In this document: piece by piece, positions 1 to 10,739 of the stretch
Position numbering within the stretch: the stretch's first letter is position 1
Layout of the letters: every line of letters begins with the position of its first letter
NCBI RefSeq assembly: GCF_963678635.1
Contig: NC_087067.1
Coordinates: forward strand, 310,001 to 374,000
Direction: 5' to 3'
DNA length: 64,000 nt
From: Symsagittifera roscoffensis
Taxonomy: Eukaryota; Xenacoelomorpha; Acoela; Convolutidae
Program-made: the position numbers and the translations under genes
The notes under the pieces: model-generated
The model's database searches: none
The model's input: only the letters and a program-made list of their open reading frames with translations
What the model was told of the DNA's origin: nothing

Positions 1-2431
1 TACCAGTGCCTTCATGAAGTACTTCCCCCTCTGGAAGGCCAAACAGGGACCAGGAGTGATGAGGTTCAAGGCACCCAACATCGGACTGGACGATGAGGTC
101 AGTTGCAGTTTTAACTTTAAAATGAAATTTAAAAAATGGAAAGTTTTCATTGCAGTTCAAATCGCGACTGAAGGGTCTCAAACAGGAGATATGATTCGTT
201 GTCATCCGAACTTGTCTATGGTACAAGAAAAAAAACATCTGGAAACGAAGTTCGTTTTCACCATTAAAAGTCTCTATCATTATGTACTACAGCGTTATCA
301 TATTGGCATAATTTAGGCTCAGGTTCAATCATTTTATGACAGTCTTTGGAAATGGCACCACTACTACACTCCCCTTTTGGAGCGCAGAAAACATGCTGAA
401 CAATGACTGTGAATTTTTGATGCACTTGGCTAACGATAAAGCCGTAGAGCCGTAATGATGAAGTCATCGCGCAATTTTGTCATGAATCTATACTATTTAA
501 ACGCGTGTGACACGTTTCTTGCCATATTTATAATTTGCTTGAAAAAATGTTGATATTTTTTGGATTCCTGGTTTTCAAGTTAGCTTTTTTTTCGACTCAT
601 GTTCCGTTTTTTAAATTGGATTTTTTTTATCTTGTACTGTTTCTTTTGGCTTTCTTTGTAAAGCATGCATCTTATTTTGATATAAAATTATTCACAATAA
701 TTGAAAGTTCTGTAATTTGACTTTTTACTAAGTCTGCTTTTTTCGGTTCAACGGTTTCCGCCAATGCTTTGTCGGCTTAGCCCACTTATATTACGTAGTT
801 TCGAGGTCAAAATCCTTCTATTCGATTAAGCAGATATTCTGAAAATGTATGGGAGTTCAAGTTTTTCTTTCTTCTAGGCGGTTTGGATTTTTTTCGCTAT
901 AATTCTTTTTCTTCTCGCCAAGTACTTCACCGATTTTCAATAAACCTGTATCAACGAAAAGACCGGCTAATAAATTGCATGTTTCTCTAGTCTCTTTAAT
1001 CTAACTCCATTTTCAACAGAAGAAAATTTATCATTTTCTTGGGTTTTTTCTTCAGAAACTACCACGGCATATCTGAGATTGAGGTTTCAATGGAAAGAAT
1101 GTGTAACATGGATCTCTTTTGTATAAGCGGCATCGCCCTAATTTAAATAGAAAACATTGTGGCCTCAAAAAAGCCATGGTTCACAGTTTGGTCATTTTTT
1201 GAAAATATCCTCCCGAATCTGGGTTTAAAGAATCAATTGAGGAAACATCTTGTGATAATCTTCCCTTGTGTTATTCATATTGCTTTAAGGAAAAGTAAAA
1301 ATTTGAACTTTCGACAGTTTTTTTGAAAGCTTGATTGTTTTCAAAAACTACACTGACAATTTCGAAATGAATGATTCATTTGAAATGACAGGTTTTGGAC
1401 TTCATCGCTACATAAGCTGGTACGCCCTTATTTATGTAGAAAAAGCTACAGCCCTCGAAAAAGCCATTTTTATACTTCTAGGTTCAGTCGAAGAATCAAT
1501 TTTCGTGCAGAAGCTGAGACTCCTTAACTTTTGTGCGAAAGTTGTTGTGTCCTAAGAAATAGTCAGTTTTTGGAAATTTACTCCGTTCTCGCATTTTTCC
1601 AATTTCACTTTTCTCGAAAGCTACCCTGCCAAATCTCAGATTTGCAGTTCAATCGAAGAAACTGGTTATGGAAATGTTTTCTGTATAAATGGCTCCGCGA
1701 TTATATTTTCAATTGAAGTAACTGCTTGTGTGAAACTTACCTGTAGAAGCAGCGATGTCATTTTTTTTGTAGAAAAGTTTTATTGACTAAGGAAAAATTA
1801 AGCTTTTGAGATATCGATAGTTTTTTGGAAACTTATTTTTTTTCTGTAAATCTGCCCCTAATATTCTGCGGTTAATGATTTAATTGATATAAAGATCTTA
1901 CCTGCATAAAGGGTTACTCTCTATTTTTTTGTAGAAAAGTAGGCATGGTTTTGGAAAAGTACCCTGACAAATTTTACATGGAGTTCAATTAAAAGAACGG
2001 AAATTGGGCTCTCCTTTATTAAACTACTAATACCTTATTTTAGTAGAAACCACTAAAGGTATGGGTTGAGACCAATTTTCGAAATTTTCTGCTCAAAATT
2101 TATTATGACAGCAGTTTATGTTCCGCTTAACAGGTTACCCAGAATTTTTATGCCTTAGTTGCCGCTCGTTAATCGAATTTGTTCAAGTTATTTTTTCCAG
2201 CTACTTTTAACTCAGTTTTTTAACTCCAGCTCCGCTTCGTTTCTGTGTAAAATTTGATCGCAGGTTCGTCTGCTGGACGTGTTTATGGAACTGGGGTTCG
2301 AACTGGCGACCAACTCTGTGAACAACCACCAGACCAAGCTGGTATTCCGCAGGTCATTCCAGCTGCACCAGGACCTTCCAGTGCTCTACAGTGCTATCAC
2401 GGGCAAGGGAGATGCAGCTGTGGAACACTGA
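1..2431 (+). CDS. Last two exons of an unidentified protein-coding gene (5' end outside window)
   Basis: Two exons join in frame. The first covers 1-97 (frame from base 2) and ends at a GTCAGT donor at 98; it encodes 32 residues including FMKYFPLWKAKQGPG. The second starts at 2264 after a CAG acceptor and runs to TGA at 2429-2431. It encodes 55 residues starting VRLLDVFMELGFELA and ending GKGDAAVEH. Both segments have far more balanced codon content than the surrounding AT-rich DNA, and the phase is 0 on both sides of the 2.2-kb intron. I do not recognise the family. No signal peptide, membrane segment or catalytic motif can be seen in this C-terminal part. The intron contains a copy of the composite repeat described at 730-2255. 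AATAAA-type polyadenylation signals occur about 100-250 bases after the stop. The exon structure is well supported; the function is unknown. Confidence 0.65.
730..2255. repeat. Degenerate composite repeat, copy 1 (150-190-bp subrepeats)
   Basis: Within the first intron the same words recur every 130-190 bases: variants of CTACCCTGCCAAATCTGAGA, then GGTTCAATCGAAAGAA, then GCGGCTACGCCCTAATTT, then TATGGCCCTCGAAAAA. Clear instances start near 1058, 1210, 1400, 1620, 1845 and 1965. The block ends near 2226-2247 with CTCCGCTTCGTTTCTGTGT, a degenerate form of the tail seen at 7207 and 12075. Related copies lie at 6.2-7.24, 10.74-12.1 and 41.4-42.95 kb. No coding potential is evident. Confidence 0.6.
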
Positions 2432-2982
2432 GGAATCAACGCACTTCCCCATTACCCATTGTAGCCTCCCAGTCAAATATAGCCTCATATTAGTAAAATC
2501 GCATATTTTTCGTTTGAAGAGGTGGCTAAAATAAAATATCAAAACGCAAAGCTGAAGTGCAATTATAATTTTTAGTTTTCACACGATAGACTGCCATTGA
2601 AAGGAAAAAGTAGTTTTGAAAGTTACTGATATTATTATAGTTATGTGCACAAAAACTGAGTTTGATAAAATTTTAGTAGATGAATAAATACAGTGCTGTT
2701 TCAATTTATCCGGGCATAACTAATAAAATATGAAAATCATACTTTTGAAATTGGGTTTGTTTTAGACAAAAAGGATGATACAATTATTCCTTAGAAGCAA
2801 TTTATATTGCAGTATAAAGCAATTTATATTGCAAAATTCGGGCTGAAAATTTTACTTAAAAACAGATCTTCTAGAGATCCATTTTTCTCAAACAGGGTAT
2901 TTTTTTATCAAATTTGTCAATCATGAATTTAGTCAAATGGACCCACCCCTGAGTGCGAAAAAAGGTTGATAAATCAAAACAC

Positions 2983-3003
2983 TGATGATGATGATGATGA
3001 TGA
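2983..3003. repeat. (GAT)n microsatellite
   Basis: About seven tandem GAT triplets are visible. The LINE at 32389-35576 ends in the same kind of ATGATGATG tail, so this could mark the 3' end of an old, otherwise unrecognisable LINE copy. It could equally be an independent microsatellite. Confidence 0.6.
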
Positions 3004-5376
3004 AAGATTCATGAAAATTACAGAGCTCGAAGCTTGATAGTTTTTTTTTCGTTGAGAATGGAGTTGGAAAATTAGCAAAAAAAATAATATTGTTTTTTTT
3101 CTCGATTTTCTTGAGTTGATTAATATTTTTTCACTGCCTGTTGACTTTGACTTTGTTATATCAAATTATTTTGCAAAATGAAGGTTACTTCTTTCAAAAA
3201 AATTAAATGAAAAATTAGACCTGGATTTTTTTAATTGTAAATAGATCAAAAATTAAGCCAAAATTAACGGTTTAGTTGCTTACAAAACTCCAGCTCTGAA
3301 ACTTTCTGATCTAGCTCAACGAAGCTGAAGATGTTTTCTCCAAAAGTTGCTACGTTTCAAAATTGTTTTAAATTAACAAATTAGTACAGTTAATTAATAT
3401 AAAATGATTTTTTTTTTATTATTAAACGAAATAGAATTATTTGTAGAATTTTCAGAAGAATATAAATTTCTGAAGCTTTGTTCTGATACATAAGAAGCTG
3501 ACTTTGATGTTTTGATTGCAGACATTTGAACAGATAGTTTTGATTGACTAAAAAACCCAAAATTTATCCATTTTTGGGGTAATGATCCATTATTAGGTAA
3601 AGTTTTTGGCCGAATTTTGACGATTTAATTAAACCAAATTCTCTGCACATTTTGTTCTGTCTTTTTTATCAAAAGTGAATGAAAATTTGGCAAACGCGTG
3701 TTTTATATTCAAATATTATTCGTTTTGTGCGGATAACTTGAATCAGAACTTATCTTTTGTATTTCCTTAGTTTTTTAAATCGAATTTTGGCTCCTGTCCA
3801 GTTTCGTACCCCCTATTAAAAGCGCAGTCGTATAATGTTAACTAAAAATTGCTAATACGGTAATTGACAATGAAAAATCTTTGAAAACTCTGCTTAAGAG
3901 TAATTAACGTAGTGAGTACTTTTATATAGGTCTTAAATTTTCCTTAAATAGGAAAAAATCTTCAAGTTTGTTCACGCTCAATTTTGATTTTTCGCGGTTT
4001 GACTTGTGATTTTTTTTTAAGTTCATAGCATATCTATTGTTAAAAGGAAGGTAAACTCCACTATTGAACAGTTAAATTGTAAAGGTCACGAAAAACGTGA
4101 TCGACTTCTAATTTCGAAAATGGAAATTAATTATAAAAGTGAAATAAAAGTTTTACCATTTTGATCCAGTTTCTCAAATTGGGTTAAATTCAACAAAAAA
4201 GTGTCCATCATCATTTGTTTTACAAATTCAAAGAGTTTTAAGGCCATCTATTTTTTTTCTGCGAAGTTCAAAAGTTGAAGATCAGTGAAAAAATAAATCG
4301 TTTTTTTTACGTTTACTTGCGTTCATTGCTCTTTTCCAATCTGAAAGGGAATTTGAAAAAGCCTGAGTTTTAGATGAGAAGACTGCCCGTGTTGTGAAAC
4401 TTGAACATCCGGATTTTTTGGGGATTTTGGGTTGATTAATTTATACCAAATTACGATTACACTCAGAGAGCTGATGATAATGTAAAACCGAAATAGTAAG
4501 ATTGTCATCAAATTAGCTTAAGTTTTTCAGGAAGAAGTATATATGCAATTGCAGGTGGTAGATAACAAAATGCAAGTCCCCAACAGAGCAACGAAGCTGC
4601 CGTCGTTTTCCACAAAGTACCCATGGACTTATTCCCTGTCTTCACTTTTACTAACAACTAGGCTCAAACTACTCAATAATTGTGCAATGGTGTGGGAAAA
4701 GCAAGGGAATTGCAACCCGATACAAGACTTTTTTCCCTTAAATAATTTTGTTCGCAGAATGGTGAATTGTTAAATTTTATAACGGCTGAATTAATAGCAT
4801 GGTTTGAGTATTTTAACTGAATTTGTACTTTTCTATATCACTGAAAAACGTTGAGATTTGTAAACTTTTTTTATCCTTGGAAAGTTTTCGGTTGATTTTC
4901 GGCACCGAGTTCGATCGGCTTTGTTTCTGTTTGCTTTTTCCTATAGTTTTCTTTATTGCATTTCGCTGTTATTGAATGAGAACAGTTGATCTCTACAGAG
5001 AAATGTTTGAAAAATCTTAAACACCCTCTTAAGCTCTCCGTAATGCAATTTACAAAATTAACATGAAAAATTGTCAAGTTTTTAAGATTTTTCTTAATTA
5101 AAAAAATCATTTTTCGGCCTTTTAGTTTGTTGGTTAGTCTTGGTTGCCAAGTTTGTTAATATACATACCTACACGACCTGCTGTAGTTATACTCCGTTAG
5201 CAAATTGGAATATAGATGTTTTCGGATTAATTTGTTTTTACTAAATAATTGAACCCTTTGCTGGCTTTACTTTATAAGTATATCAAGTTATAGATACCAA
5301 TTTGGCCAGTTCAGTGCGGAGGTAACGACGAAGGTAATGAGTTCTGTACTGGCCAGGAGCTGTTTTTTATAAAATA

Positions 5377-5420
5377 TTGAGCAGAAAGTCTGGGCCGAAA
5401 AACAAAGACTTTCTGCTCAA
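5377..5420. other. Perfect 15-bp inverted repeat with 14-nt loop
   Basis: TTGAGCAGAAAGTCT (5377-5391) is followed, after 14 bases, by its exact reverse complement (5406-5420). It lies about 500 bases upstream of the first C18orf32-like start codon. No extension of the stem is seen outside these bases. The function is unknown. Confidence 0.7.
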
Positions 5421-5921
5421 GAGTTTCGGCTTTGTTACCACTCTTAAGATTGTGTTTCGATGCTCATTTAACCTTCACTTTCTTTAGATTTCTTGGCACA
5501 TTTTCTCGAAAAGCAAATCTCTTAAAATCAAGCCAAATGTAGAAAAATTTTTGGTAGATCACTTGTTTTAAATTTTCGCAAATAAAGATTCTGCGGCTTT
5601 CATCTCAATTTCAGTCAATTTTTTATCATGCTATGTATGTGTTTAATCACAATTAGCTCTGCTTAGCCTCTGTGGTAAGCTTTGGTCTTGAATTGAATAG
5701 CTTCCTTATTAAAACCGCAAAAGATATTTCAAAAATGAAAAAAATTTGGTCGGATTTAGGACGTACTTTGTTCCGGTTGAATGTTGCTTGCTTGGGTATC
5801 ATAATAGATTCCCGCCACTGCTGGTTAGTTCAGTACAACTAGAATTGGAATTCATCACTTGCGTCAGTGAGAAAGATTAATAGGGACTTTTCTGATCCAT
5901 GACATATTTTCAGATGAAGAG

Positions 5922-7533
5922 ATGGTCTGTTGTCCCGTTGGTCCCTTGTGCATATTCCCCATTCTTCTGATTATCTACCGCAAATTCATTCAGCCATACC
6001 TCCAGTGATGCTCATTTTGAAAAAAACATTAAGTTAAACCAAGTAAATAAAATTAAATTAATTAGTTTCAAAAGTTTAAAAAATGTAGATTCCTTTTAAT
6101 AATACATGAAAAGTCTTGGATTGTAAGTGCAGATTGGGTAAGTAGCTTAACGCTTGCGATTAGCTATGTTATCAAATTTTGACTTTTTGGGTTGACAAGT
6201 AGTTTAACCTATATCTGATATGTTGGGTTCAATCCAAAGAACGGGTTGTGCAAAGCTCTTTTACATACGCGACTACGCGCAAGTAATTATGGCGCTCTTT
6301 TTCCACTATTTTTGTAACATTTTGAGTTTTTTCGAGAACTTCTCTGCCAAACCTGGGTTTTTGTGTTCAATCGAAATTACAGTTTCGTCGAATCTCTTCT
6401 TGATAAACGACTACGCGCAATTTTTTGTAACAAAAAGCTAAGATTCTCGGAAATGTAAAGTATGTGATATGTTGACCGTTTTCTGGACCTTTCTCGATAA
6501 CTATACTGCCAAACGTAATATCATAGGCTTAATCGACACAACAGGTTGTTGAAAGCTTACCTTAGTAATTTGCTACGCACTGTTTCTTTTGAAAAAGCTA
6601 TGGCCTTCAAACAATTGAAAGTTTTGAAATTGTTTTTTTTTTGTGGGAGGTTTAGTGACTATACTCGAAAATTGTCGTAACAATTCTCAGCTTAAGTGTG
6701 CAGTCGATAAACCCAATTTTGGGATTTTACAGCGGCTTTACCGGCCGCGACCTGCTTTTTAGCAGAAAAAATTTACGGATTTCCAAAAGTCAATTTTTTG
6801 AGCTGTGACCTTTTTAAGAAACGTTTTGAATTTTCTGAAAAACTACTCTAACAAATCTGCGATGAAAAGTTCAATCGGAAGAAGCGGTTGCGCGAATTTT
6901 TTTTTTGCAAAAGCGGCTATTTTTTTGGAAAAGAAATGTTCTGCCCTCGTGAAAATTCCAAAATGTCATAATTTCACTTTTCTCGTTTATTTAAGTAGCG
7001 AAACATTTAAGGTTTTGGCAAATTTTAGTTTTTGAAACGACGCTTTTCGTACCGCATCAGTATAAAAAATTCAAAAAATTATTAAACTCTTAATCAAGCT
7101 TTATTTGGGTTCTAGGTGACTTTCATTGAGACATGCCAAAATTTTGGTTCACCTATTTTCAACTTCCTTTTTCTCCGTTTTTATAATTGTGTTGCATCGC
7201 AAGTGGTCAGAAACTCCGCTTCGCCTCTGTGTAGTTCGTGTGAGGATAGTTCGCCAAGCGTATATTTATTAAAGCATTATTCGACACTTTCAAAAAAAAC
7301 GGTTCTGGAAAATGTGCATCAATGCCATCTCATTCATTAGTCCATGGCTGGAAAAGATTGGACTCCTAGCTCCTTCACTATCAAAAGACAACCGAGGAAT
7401 CACCTGTGACAAAGAGTGCAACGATGAAAGCTGCGGAACTAAAACGGCAGCTGGTCCACTTGCAAGCTCATCAGAAAACACTAATCAAACAGTAGTTTCA
7501 GAAGAACCGAGCGATGCCAAAAAGAATTTATAG
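5922..7533 (+). CDS. C18orf32: C18orf32-like (UPF0729) small membrane-associated protein, paralog 1, two exons
   Basis: Exon 1 (5922-6004) starts at the ATG eight bases after a TTTTCAG acceptor, so a 5' UTR intron is likely. It encodes MVCCPVGPLCIFPILLIIYR and then KFIQPYL. It ends at donor GTGATG with two bases of a His codon, which exon 2 (7341-7533, after CATTAG) completes. Exon 2 begins HPWLEKIGLLAPSL and ends at TAG, giving 91 residues. The pattern of initial Met-x-Cys, a short hydrophobic helix, Tyr-Arg/Lys-Lys-Phe, then Gln-Pro-Tyr and Pro, followed by a polar tail, is the UPF0729 family signature. The human homologue is a similarly small protein (about 76 residues) reported at the ER and lipid droplets, with a poorly defined role. 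The polar tail here (Ser, Glu, Asn-rich) shows no motif. The intron holds composite-repeat copy 2. A second copy of the gene follows at 9420. Family assignment comes from memory of the N-terminal pattern; the exon phase match supports it. Confidence 0.75.
6200..7240. repeat. Degenerate composite repeat, copy 2, with hairpin-forming tail
   Basis: This copy lies inside the intron of the first C18orf32-like gene. Subrepeats carrying GGTTCAATCCAAAGAACGGG, GACTACGCGCAA and CTGCCAAACCTGGGTTTT recur at about 6220, 6350, 6505, 6690 and 6850. The block ends at about 7207-7232 with ACTCCGCTTCGCCTCTGTGT, preceded by TTGCATCGCAA as in copy 3. Confidence 0.6.
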
Positions 7534-9419
7534 TATTAAAATATTTGATAAATGGTGCTATGTCGAATTTATTAAATTGATAAGGTTATGTAGAGTTTCG
7601 TTTTATATAATATTTATCTCTTCGATTATAACTCTTAGAGATGTTTTATTGCTTTGTCTTCTTTTTCAATGCTGGGCTCTGCGTAACGAAACAGTATATG
7701 AAGTTTTGAAGCTGCTTTTGGTATCAACTAAGTAAAAAATTCGAATTGTATTCTGATCTAACCCATATTGGTCGTTTTCTCATTAGCTTTGGAACAACTT
7801 TGAGGTGCATAGAAGTAGTGCTCTGGTTTCCAGGTTTTGAAAAGCTAGTTTTTCTATCATGCGTTAAGTTTAAAAAACTCTGGCGAATTAATGGCATAAA
7901 TACACAAGCAAACGCTTGTGTTATAGTACCAGGCCATGTTTTCTAACCCATCTAGCATAACTTAGTGCCACTAATTAGTGCCATTTTTTGCTTTGTATGC
8001 GAAGTGCAACTTTGTCTCTGTGCAATGAATATTTCCAAAACAAGGCTCCCTTTGTTCGAGCAGTATCGGTTGTGACGAGAAATTTCAAATGAAGGAAAAT
8101 GAGACCGTTTTTCTGAGAAAACTTGTGATGAAAAATTTAGGTTGTTTTGAAAATAAAATTATATTTTTGCGTTTGGATTTTTTGTTGTTTTTGATTTTGC
8201 ATCTTATTCAGTACTTTTCTCTAATTTGCAATTGATAGCAGCTAGCTTCTGTAAAAGTAGCAGGAAGCGTTTACGAAAACCTACGAAAAACAAAAAAAAT
8301 TGTTTCTTTCTAGTTTTTTCAGCCTATTTTCAATTTTCATCTAGTTTTTAAGACCTGAGATTTTCTTTTAATTGCTTTTTAGCTCATGGATATGTGGTAA
8401 AAAAACAATTGCAAATGCACGAATAGCAAAAAATGGTCGGCAACAGTTTTTCCTTTATATTTTATACGTCGTTTTGGTCTGATTTTTCATTCGTCCTATT
8501 AATGAATGTTCTATTATGAAAACAAGGCTCCTTTTTTTGAAACAGTATCGAATTTTTGTAAAAATTGTTTTATTTTTGCTTTTGGATTCTTATTTGTTTT
8601 GATTTTGTGTCTTTTTCAGTATGATTTTCTCATTCCCTATTGATGGTGTCATGTTAGGCGCTCATCACCTTGTAATAAACTAGAAAATTATAAAAAAGCT
8701 TGAAAAAAAATCGACTGTGGTTCTATAAATTTTTGAGCTTCTGACTGTGAACTGTTGTTTTTCTTCAAATTTCCCAGTGAACATAGTTCCTTTAATATTT
8801 CATAAGAATCACATCCTGAAAGATATGGATATGAAAGCCTTTTAGTTACGATCATTTCACAAAGTGAAGAGAAGGAACTATGGATTAGCTGTGTTTTTGC
8901 TCTCAATTTTAGGAGCCTTAACAAAAGTTCAAGGGGGTCATGTGAAGTATCATATTAAACCTTGTTTGTCGAGATTGGGTTTCAAAAAATTCAAAAAATT
9001 GTCTCAGTGTTGCACCAATTTCATCTTACTTTTTTACTGGAATTCTAACTTCTTGCAGTTTTTTAAAGCCCCCGGTCCTGCTCTTTGCACAACCATCCGT
9101 GGGGTAGGGGGTTGATATGTGGTGCATCCGAACGCTCGACCCTCTTTTTGAGAGACACGTGCCTTATCCAACTCGGGCTTGGTCGAATCATGCTATGCTA
9201 AGTGCACAGCAGCCGGCTATCCTTGTTTCTCTGTATTTTTTTTCTGTAAAAAAGTAATAGGTATGTTAAATCAAATAGTTCCAAGCTCCGCTTCGCCTGT
9301 TTCATTTCTGATATTCGAAAAAAAAGTGTTTTTCAAATCTGAGTTCCTATATCTGAATCTGAAAAGAATGAAAGTTGTTTCGAAATTTTCTTTTTGGTTG
9401 CTTTTCAGATTAGTTCAAA
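7534..9419. other. Intergenic region between the two C18orf32-like genes
   Basis: An AT-rich stretch. Two diverged direct copies of one segment are visible: an AACAAGGCTCC..AGTATCG block with a following TTTTTGCTTTTGGATT block occurs at about 8040-8215 and again at 8518-8625. A tRNA-like SINE fragment in reverse orientation lies at about 9115-9235. A related tail word (GCTCCGCTTCGCCTGT) occurs near 9288. A CAG acceptor directly precedes the next start codon. Confidence 0.45.
9115..9235 (-). repeat. tRNA-like SINE fragment (reverse orientation)
   Basis: On the minus strand this reads as a tRNA-like head. It has AAGGCACGTGTCTCTCAA and a B-box-like GAGCGTTCGGATGC, matching the corresponding parts of the + strand copy at 10155-10285 (ACACGTCTCTCAACACGAGG and TGCGTTCGAGTCCC). 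It does not fold as a clean tRNA by eye, so a diverged SINE is the better reading. Confidence 0.45.
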
Positions 9420-9710
9420 ATGGCGTGCCCGTTTGATCCCGTGTTTATAATTTCCATTCTAATATACGTCTTTTACAAATATGTTCAGCCTCTCTTTACA
9501 TTCTGCATGACCAAATTGGGAATAATGACACCACCTGCAGAGAGAAAACATGTGAACACACCTCAAAAACATCCCTCAGACGAAAGATCAAACTGTAATA
9601 CTGAAAGTTGTAGTGAGAACAACGAAGATATGAGTAGATCTGAAAAGGAACTTGCCAATCATGAAAGGCCTGGAAAAATTAATTATGACCAATATGCTTT
9701 AAAAGAATAA
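9420..9710 (+). CDS. C18orf32: C18orf32-like (UPF0729) protein, paralog 2, uninterrupted frame
   Basis: A 96-residue open frame starts MACPFDPVFIISILIYVFYK and continues YVQPLFTFCMTKLGIMTPP. It aligns residue by residue with paralog 1: Met-x-Cys, hydrophobic helix, Tyr-Lys-Tyr/Phe, Gln-Pro, then Leu-Gly/Lys-Ile-Gly and Pro. The rest is a polar, charged tail rich in Ser, Glu and Asn, ending QYALKE. The ATG lies 11 bases after a CTTTTCAG acceptor, as in paralog 1, so a 5' UTR intron is likely in both. The coding intron of paralog 1 falls after the Gln-Pro-Tyr-Leu codons; paralog 2 has no interruption there. Tandem duplication with later intron loss, or intron gain in paralog 1, would explain this. 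Predicted to be a small protein anchored at the ER or lipid-droplet surface by its N-terminal helix; this is inferred from the family. Confidence 0.7.
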   Translation: MACPFDPVFIISILIYVFYKYVQPLFTFCMTKLGIMTPPAERKHVNTPQKHPSDERSNCNTESCSENNEDMSRSEKELANHERPGKINYDQYALKE

Positions 9711-10154
9711 ACAGTCCAAGATGAATCAAAGAAAGCTCTTTAAAATCGTTGATAATATCAAATCTACGATCACATCGGATTTATGCCTCGAAAAACTCAG
9801 TGGACCTATCGAAATTGTTCTTAGTGGGCATTCTTAAAATTATTTGAATAATATCCGCATCCAATTCAATTCATAGCCACTATTAGATTACACAGCTGTA
9901 AAAATCTATCTTAGATCATCTATTTGTAAAGAACTTTTTGAATGACTTTTTTCAATAACGATTGATGTAGAAATTTAAAAAGCTAATTTATGCTACTTGT
10001 TTTTGTTTTTATCAAAAAAGGAAAGTATGATGATGGGATGCATTGGCATACAATTTGCTCACCACGGCACTCATTTTCTCAATACATTATCGCTTTTAGT
10101 AAGAAGAATCAGCTTACATTTCCCCTAGCTGTTTTAGCTATGCATTTAGCCAAA
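9711..10154. other. 3' flank of C18orf32-like paralog 2
   Basis: AT-rich DNA after the stop. No recognisable gene or repeat is seen; a small open frame at 9990-10199 runs into the SINE and is not called. Confidence 0.4.
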
Positions 10155-10285
10155 CAGTCATGGTTTGGCGAGGTAGCTGATACGAGCAGCCGTTTCTGAG
10201 TCGATTAGGAACACGTCTCTCAACACGAGGGTCATGCGTTCGAGTCCCACTACGGACACGATTGAAGGGGTACCAGTGCCATTCG
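10155..10285 (+). repeat. tRNA-derived SINE-like fragment
   Basis: GGCGAGGTAGCTGATACGAG resembles an A box and TGCGTTCGAGTCCCAC contains a good B box; between them is a long variable-arm-like part with CGTCTCTCAACACGAGG. The T-arm stem is imperfect and no clean acceptor stem is seen. A second copy is at 9115-9235 on the minus strand. These facts favour a tRNA-derived SINE over a functional tRNA gene. Confidence 0.5.
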
Positions 10286-10359
10286 CCTTGTCGCTAGCTT
10301 TTTTTTGCTCGAAATTAGAATAAAAATAAAAAAAATCAGATCGGTTTTTCTCGACAGCG

Positions 10360-10640
10360 GGAAAATTTTTCGTAATTTCTTAATATCGCACGACTAAAAG
10401 GGCTTTAATATGAGATATCACGTGACCCTGGTTGATGATTATTTGTGGTACCTGATTTTGCGTGGAACTAAACAAAAAGTTGAAAAAACTAAAACCTGAA
10501 TACAAAGTTTCTCCCCATTTTCAATGGTCGGAACAATTGAAAACAGGAAATGGGAATCATCCCGGCATAATTTTGGGCTCTTTTTCATCGCTTACACTTC
10601 ACTTTTTTCACTTTAATTATGCTGATATGCTAAATTGAAA
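10360..10640 (+). repeat. Dispersed repeat related to 35735-35915
   Basis: The words TTGTGGTACCTGATTTTGC, CACGACT(a/g)A(a/g)AGGGCTTT and CCCCATTTTC(a/g)ATGGTC occur in the same order here and downstream of the LINE. Divergence is considerable. Nothing coding is seen. Confidence 0.5.
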
Positions 10641-10739
10641 CTACACCTAATTCAAATAAAATTTCTTCATAGAATGTTTAATGTAGTACTTAATTTTTTC
10701 AATTATATGTATTGAAAAAAATGTAAATTTTTTCGTATT

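Larger units (their letters stand above)
2432..5921. other. Intergenic region, 3' UTR and decayed repeats
   Basis: This AT-rich stretch follows the stop of the first gene. It contains candidate polyadenylation signals (AATAAA near 2681), a 16-base word AGCAATTTATATTGCA repeated twice near 2797-2832, a (GAT)7-type microsatellite near 2983-3003, and at about 3990-4330 a segment related to the repeat downstream of the LINE (36003-36330; shared AACGTGATCGACTTCTA). A perfect hairpin lies at 5377-5420. Short open frames such as the one at 4543-4773 show no recognisable product and are not called. Confidence 0.5.

Noticed and set aside
4543-4773. Small protein-coding gene of 76 residues
   Set aside because: No homology is recognised, splice sites are not evident and composition is like the neighbouring DNA.
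10155-10255. Functional tRNA gene
   Set aside because: A- and B-box-like words are present, but the T arm and acceptor stem do not pair properly and a diverged second copy exists, so a SINE is more likely.
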